NCBI GenBank assembly: GCA_025353725.1
Contig: JANXOF010000023.1
Coordinates: 248,001-312,000 of the forward strand
Source of the DNA: Polyangiaceae bacterium
Lineage (GTDB): Bacteria; Myxococcota_A; Polyangia; Polyangiales; Polyangiaceae
Direction of reading: 5' to 3'
DNA length: 64,000 bases
The notes beneath the pieces are model-generated. The model saw only the letters and a list, made by a program, of their open reading frames with translations, did no database searches and was not told the DNA's origin. Positions within the stretch are counted from its first letter, which is position 1. Each line of letters opens with the position of its first letter. Shown in pieces: positions 60,110-64,000 of this stretch. A program made the position numbers and the translations under genes.

Positions 60110-61420
60110 CTACGTCAATCGGTCGATGACGAGCGGCTCGACGAGGGATGGGGCTTCGGTGTAGGTGAATGCGCGCGAGAGGCGCTCTAAAAGTGGATCT
60201 GCCGCGGATCGCGTACGAACGAACACGCGGGCAAGGACCTGACCGACCTGGACGGAGTCGCCTGGCTTCACGTCGATAGCGAGGCCCACCGCAGGGTCGA
60301 CGCGTTGGTCGGCGCGGGTTCGCCCGGCTCCCATCGCGACGCCGGTAAGGCCCACCGCGAGCGCATCAACGCTTTCAATAAACCCCGAACGCGAAGCGCG
60401 CAGTTCGACCGTCTCCTTCGCGATTTCGAGCTTCGACGGATCGGCTACAACGCTCGCGTCACCGCCTTGCGCCTCGACCATTCTCTCCATCACACGCACG
60501 CCCGAACCGTTTGCGATAGCCTCTTTTAGCCTGCCCGTCGCCTCCGCGAGGTTTTTGGCTCGACCCCCTAAAACGAGCATTTCGGCGCCCAAGACGAAGG
60601 TGCACTGAACGACGTCGGACGGACCGCCGCCATGCAACACTTCGAGCGCTTCACGCGTTTCGTTCGCGTTGCCGATGGCGCATCCCAGCGGTGCGTCCAT
60701 CCGCGTCAGAACGGCCACGACCTTCTTTCCTGCACGCGTGCCCACGCGCACGAGGGCGGTCGCAAGTTCACGCGCGCGAGGCTCGTCTTTCATGAACGCG
60801 CCTTTGCCAACTTTCACGTCGAGCACCAGGCCGTCAATTCCCTCCGCGAGCTTCTTCGACAAGATCGACGCGACGATCAGCGGAATCGATTCGACCGTCG
60901 CGGTCACGTCGCGCAGTGCGTAGATACGCTTGTCCGCCGGCGCGATGTCCTTCGTCTGGCCGATCATGCATGTCCCTACGTCACGCACGATGCGCGCGAA
61001 ATCTTGCGTCGACAGGTCCGTGCGGAAGCCCGGTATGGCTTCGAGCTTATCCAACGTTCCCCCCGTGTGACCAAGGCCGCGACCGCTGACCATCGGCACC
61101 GGAACGCCACACGCCGCGACAAGCGGCGCGAGACAAATCGAAACCTTGTCACCCACGCCGCCCGTCGAGTGCTTGTCGACCTTTACGCCGAGAACACCGT
61201 CGAGGTTAAGGACGCTTCCGGAGTGAAGCATCGCGTCCGTGAGCGCGGCCGTCTCTACGTCGTCAAGTCCGCGGAAGAAGACCGCCATCAGGAAAGCCGT
61301 CATCTGATAGTCCGCCAATGTGCCCTCCGTGAACGAGGTGATGAGACGACGAATCTCAGCCTCGGCAAGGCTACTTCCGTCACGTTTTGCCGCAATCATC
61401 TCAACAAGCGTTCGGTCCAT
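60110..61420 (-). CDS. Pyrimidine-nucleoside/thymidine phosphorylase
   Basis: 436 aa. Phosphorolysis of thymidine/uridine to base and (deoxy)ribose-1-phosphate. Signature KVDKHSTGGVGDKVS, GRGLGHTGGTLDKLEAIPG, LVLDVKVGKGAFMKD, and the C-terminal barrel-sandwich hybrid domain (VDPAVGLAIDVKPGDSVQVGQVLARV). Length and order fit the DeoA/Pdp family; thymidine versus broad pyrimidine specificity cannot be decided. Single gene, divergent from the cytochrome gene (41 bases). Confidence 0.94.
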   Translation of the reverse strand: MDRTLVEMIAAKRDGSSLAEAEIRRLITSFTEGTLADYQMTAFLMAVFFRGLDDVETAALTDAMLHSGSVLNLDGVLGVKVDKHSTGGVGDKVSICLAPLVAACGVPVPMVSGRGLGHTGGTLDKLEAIPGFRTDLSTQDFARIVRDVGTCMIGQTKDIAPADKRIYALRDVTATVESIPLIVASILSKKLAEGIDGLVLDVKVGKGAFMKDEPRARELATALVRVGTRAGKKVVAVLTRMDAPLGCAIGNANETREALEVLHGGGPSDVVQCTFVLGAEMLVLGGRAKNLAEATGRLKEAIANGSGVRVMERMVEAQGGDASVVADPSKLEIAKETVELRASRSGFIESVDALAVGLTGVAMGAGRTRADQRVDPAVGLAIDVKPGDSVQVGQVLARVFVRTRSAADPLLERLSRAFTYTEAPSLVEPLVIDRLT

Positions 61421-61461
61421 CGCCGGGCAGCCTAGCCAATCTTTTGTGTAAGCTCACGATC

Positions 61462-61962
61462 ATGGTGGCGCGCGCTTCATTCTTTTCCGCATTCGTTCCC
61501 AGCCACCGTTTGGTGCTCACGCTATGGCTCGCTCTTTCCGGTTGCGCCAAGAGTGAGGCCTCAGGCTCAACGGCAAACACGACGACGGCAAACACGACGA
61601 CGGCGACGCCCAGCGCGGCGGCAAGTACCAACAAAACCGCACCGGCCGAGAGCGCGACTCAGGCCAACACAGGCACGCCCGAATGCGGAGCGAAGCCCCT
61701 CCCCGACTGCCCGCTCCAGGCGTGGATGAAGGCGAACACGAGCGCTCAGCTGATTTCAAACGACTTTGCGGCGCTCGCAAGCGCGCTCGACAAGACCACA
61801 AGCTTTGCCCCCGCAGGATACACGAATTGGGCATCGATCTCAAAAGATGGCGCGGCGGCTGCGCGAACGAACGATATGGGCGCGACAAAAGCGTCTTGCC
61901 GCTCGTGCCACGAGCAATATAAAGACAAATACAAGAAAGAGCTGCGCGCGCGGAAGCTGTAA
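61462..61962 (+). CDS. Cytochrome c'-like lipoprotein
   Basis: 166 aa. Lipoprotein signal (LALSGCAKS), Thr/Ala/Asn-rich linker containing a 2 x 15-bp repeat, then a helical domain with KASCRSCHEQYKDKYKKEL at the C-terminus. A single CxxCH near the C-terminal end followed by a basic helix is the layout of cytochromes c' and c556. It should carry one covalent heme in the periplasm. Followed four bases later by the WYL regulator. Confidence 0.8.
   Translation: MVARASFFSAFVPSHRLVLTLWLALSGCAKSEASGSTANTTTANTTTATPSAAASTNKTAPAESATQANTGTPECGAKPLPDCPLQAWMKANTSAQLISNDFAALASALDKTTSFAPAGYTNWASISKDGAAAARTNDMGATKASCRSCHEQYKDKYKKELRARKL
61571..61600 (+). repeat. 15-bp tandem repeat, two units
   Basis: CGGCAAACACGACGA repeated exactly twice, then a partial copy; codes for the TANTT repeat in the lipoprotein linker. 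Confidence 0.7.
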
Positions 61963-61966
61963 GACC

Positions 61967-63061
61967 ATGAGCAGCAAAGCCACTCGGCGCCTTCCGAAGA
62001 CACACGCCGCGCGGGTCTTAGGGCGCCCGGAAGGAACCTTTACGCAGCACCGCCGCGTCGACCGACTCCGAGAGTTACTCGAGAGTGAGCCGCGTGGTCT
62101 CACACTCGACGAGCTCGCACGGAGGCTTCGCGTAACCCCGCGCTCCGTGAGGAGATACCTTCTCGAGCTCGACGGCACGACCGAACCTGGTAAATTCCTG
62201 CTTCTCGAGTCGGTTCCGATCACGCCGGGCGGAGCTCACCGCTGGCGCATTCGGCCGAGTGAGCGCGGGCGCGCTGTCTCCCTGAGACGTGCGCAAGCCT
62301 ACGCGATTCTCGCCACTCGCCGGGCACTCGATATCTTTAAAGGCTCGGCACTTTTCGATGAAGTCGATATCGCACTAGGCCACATCGAAAAGGTCGCGCA
62401 AACCCCTTTCCGCACCCAGGGCCGAGCGACGATCTCGGGTGATCAGGGCCTCGAGGGTCGATTCTTCTGCGTTCCCCCCGCATCACGAAGTTACGCGCGG
62501 CGCGGCGAGGACCTCGACGAGTTGTTCCGCGCGGTCGCGGATCTACGTGTCCTCCGTTTTCGACCACGAATCGAAGCCGGTGGCATGCAGCCCGCACGCA
62601 TCACGTTCCACCCCTACGCGATGATCGTAAGCGCGGGATCGATCGTAGTCGTCGGTGTGACCCAAGACGCGGAGGTCGTCGATGACGCTGAAGTGGTGCC
62701 TATCGACGCGATGACAGAACTCCGCGCAAGCGAGACAGAGCACTTTGAGCTTCCCCCATCGTTCGATGTCGCTCACTACGTGCACGGCGAGTTCGGAATC
62801 GCGAAGCCTTCGCAGCGTCGCGCGCTCATCGAATTCGACGCACGCATCGCCGACGAGATTCGTGCCAAAAAGCTTCATTCGGACCAGCGCGTGGCCATGA
62901 GCGCCGACGGTCGGCTTCGCCTCTCGCTGCCTCTCGTCAACGTCGAGACGCTTATCCCGTGGGTGCTCTCGTTCGGAGACGCCGCGACGGTGATCGAGCC
63001 GCCCGAAGTCGCAAGTCGGATGGCGGACATTTTGAAACGAGCCGCGGCACGCTACGCCTAA
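61967..63061 (+). CDS. WYL-domain transcriptional regulator
   Basis: 364 aa from ATG 61967, four bases after the cytochrome stop. N-terminal helix-turn-helix (RVDRLRELLESEPRGLTLDE, RRLRVTPRSVRRYLLEL) and a central/C-terminal WYL region (about 190-330: VLRFRPRIEAGGMQPARITF, HPYAMIVSAGSIVVVGVTQD, FELPPSFDVAHYVHGEFGI). WYL proteins bind nucleic acid or nucleotides and often control DNA-damage or defence genes. Apparent two-gene unit with the cytochrome. Confidence 0.88.
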   Translation: MSSKATRRLPKTHAARVLGRPEGTFTQHRRVDRLRELLESEPRGLTLDELARRLRVTPRSVRRYLLELDGTTEPGKFLLLESVPITPGGAHRWRIRPSERGRAVSLRRAQAYAILATRRALDIFKGSALFDEVDIALGHIEKVAQTPFRTQGRATISGDQGLEGRFFCVPPASRSYARRGEDLDELFRAVADLRVLRFRPRIEAGGMQPARITFHPYAMIVSAGSIVVVGVTQDAEVVDDAEVVPIDAMTELRASETEHFELPPSFDVAHYVHGEFGIAKPSQRRALIEFDARIADEIRAKKLHSDQRVAMSADGRLRLSLPLVNVETLIPWVLSFGDAATVIEPPEVASRMADILKRAAARYA

Positions 63062-63171
63062 TTCACGTTCGTGGAGCACGAGCGCAAGAGCCACGTTCGC
63101 GGGACGGCGCGTAAGGTTCGCCAAGTACAAACCGCAAGCAAGCGCGCGGCCGTTCCCGTACGCTCACCATC

Positions 63172-64000
63172 ATGTTGAACCCGGCCCCCTCTCGCCCCTA
63201 TGACATCGTTCTTTTCGGTGCGACTGGCTTTACCGGAAAGCTCGTCGCCGAATACCTTGCCGTGAATGCCCCCGGCGACATGCGGTGGGCCATCGCCGGG
63301 CGGAGCCAGAAGAAGCTCGAGGCCGTTCGCACGGAGCTCGCCACATTGAGGGGCGTGAATCCACGCACGTCGGCTCTTCCGATACTGCTCGCCGACGGCC
63401 GTGACCAAGCATCCCTGGATGAACTCGTGCCCCAAGCGCGCGTCATAGCCACAACTGTCGGACCGTTTGGCCACTACGGCCGAAAGCTTGCCGCCACCTG
63501 TGCGGGCCTTGGTACGCACTACTGCGATATCACCGGCGAGGTCCCTTTCGTACGCGACTCGATCGATCAAAACCACGCGAAAGCGATCGCGACGCGCGCT
63601 CGCATCGTTCACTGTTGTGGCTTCGACTCGATCCCTTCCGATCTCGGCGTTCACCTCTTGTGGGATCACGCGAAGCGCAGCGGCGGATCGCTGTCTTGGG
63701 CGAAGGGATTCGCCGGCGAAATGAGCGGTACCGCGAGCGGTGGCACCGCGGCCACGATGCTTGCGCTCGTGAGCGACGCGGCCGCGGACCCCAGCGTGCG
63801 CCGACTTCTCGGCAACCCTCACGCGCTTGATCCGAAGCTCCCCCGACCACTCACGCGTGACCCCTTCGAGGCTGACCCTCGCGGCGTTGCGTTCGACCGC
63901 GACATCGCGCGGTGGACAGCCCCCTTTGTCATGTCGGGTATCAACACACGTATTGTCAGACGCTCAAACGCCTTACTCCACTACGGCGAACCCTTTCGTT
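63172..64000 (+). CDS. Saccharopine-dehydrogenase-like / trans-acting enoyl reductase-like protein (3' end outside window)
   Basis: 276 codons visible, no stop before the end. ATG at 63172. N-terminal NAD(P)-binding fold YDIVLFGATGFTGKLVAEYL, RWAIAGRSQKKLEAVR, then VIATTVGPFGHYGRKLAATC, THYCDITGEVPFV, IVHCCGFDSIPSDLGVHLL. This matches the saccharopine dehydrogenase-like / trans-acting enoyl reductase family (including mycobacterial Rv2449c-like proteins), which reduce lipid-like substrates in some bacteria. Substrate not inferable. Confidence 0.88.
   Translation, partial: MLNPAPSRPYDIVLFGATGFTGKLVAEYLAVNAPGDMRWAIAGRSQKKLEAVRTELATLRGVNPRTSALPILLADGRDQASLDELVPQARVIATTVGPFGHYGRKLAATCAGLGTHYCDITGEVPFVRDSIDQNHAKAIATRARIVHCCGFDSIPSDLGVHLLWDHAKRSGGSLSWAKGFAGEMSGTASGGTAATMLALVSDAAADPSVRRLLGNPHALDPKLPRPLTRDPFEADPRGVAFDRDIARWTAPFVMSGINTRIVRRSNALLHYGEPFR

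Overview
The window is about 64 kb of high-GC DNA (roughly 60-62% by eye), densely coding on both strands. It carries many lipoproteins (several protein pairs with GTGA or ATGA overlaps), a Ser/Thr kinase, a pseudokinase, an FHA/sigma-54 activator, a WYL regulator, an OmpA protein with thrombospondin type-3 repeats, and DUF4397 and cysteine-rich secreted proteins. This mix fits a myxobacterium-like member of Myxococcota (Polyangia rather than Myxococcus itself). That placement is inference from gene content; no rRNA or tRNA gene was seen.

Layout. 1-2 kb: dipeptide/oligopeptide ABC permease pair. 2-7 kb: a lipoprotein fusing an S1 protease to a module with an HG...C motif, a DUF4397 lipoprotein, an ArgP-like LysR regulator. 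6.7-10.8 kb: a secreted protein and di-heme cytochrome pair, then PEP carboxylase. 10.8-13.8 kb: an eroded zone with a frameshifted lipoprotein and an amylase gene joined tail-to-tail with an AraC-type gene, both losing their 3' ends at one junction, then a thioredoxin-rhodanese protein lacking key cysteines. 13.8-19.7 kb: DUF2383, Fur, a 5-formyl-THF cyclo-ligase/Dam pair, unknown lipoprotein, DUF4336-like and YdeI proteins. 19.9-23.6 kb: a three-gene operon of two related substrate-binding-like proteins (one carrying a VWA domain) around a coiled-coil membrane protein. 23.6-33.4 kb: a minus-strand array with a Gld-type ABC operon (ATPase, permease, GldG-like, DUF4340) that is interrupted by an AAA ATPase and TOPRIM-like gene pair, preceded by an FHA/NtrC-type regulator. 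33.7-43.1 kb: a plus-strand run of seven tightly packed genes (OmpA, DUF481, MscL, adenylate cyclase, Ser/Thr kinase, LysM/FecR, FGE-sulfatase-like). 43.1-45.8 kb: AT-richer pair of an S1 protease and a second HG...C protein. 46.2-49.2 kb: two-component system, DUF3293, crotonase. 49.3-64 kb: EEP hydrolase, aroE-xseA, accC, Cys-rich lipoprotein, metG with a downstream pseudokinase, pyrimidine-nucleoside phosphorylase, c'-type cytochrome, WYL regulator, and a truncated saccharopine-dehydrogenase-like gene.

The three best candidates for undescribed systems are: (1) an S1 protease paired with a caspase-clan-like HG/Cys protein, found once fused (2123-3688) and once as an operon (43081-45800), with a shared HGxAG motif; (2) the split OLD/PARIS-like ATPase plus TOPRIM-like pair inserted in the Gld operon (25727-27656); (3) the SBP-VWA / coiled-coil / SBP operon with no transporter (19914-23598). 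Several relics (amylase/AraC junction, DUF6209-like frameshift, Uma2-like fragments) show that parts of the window have been rearranged.
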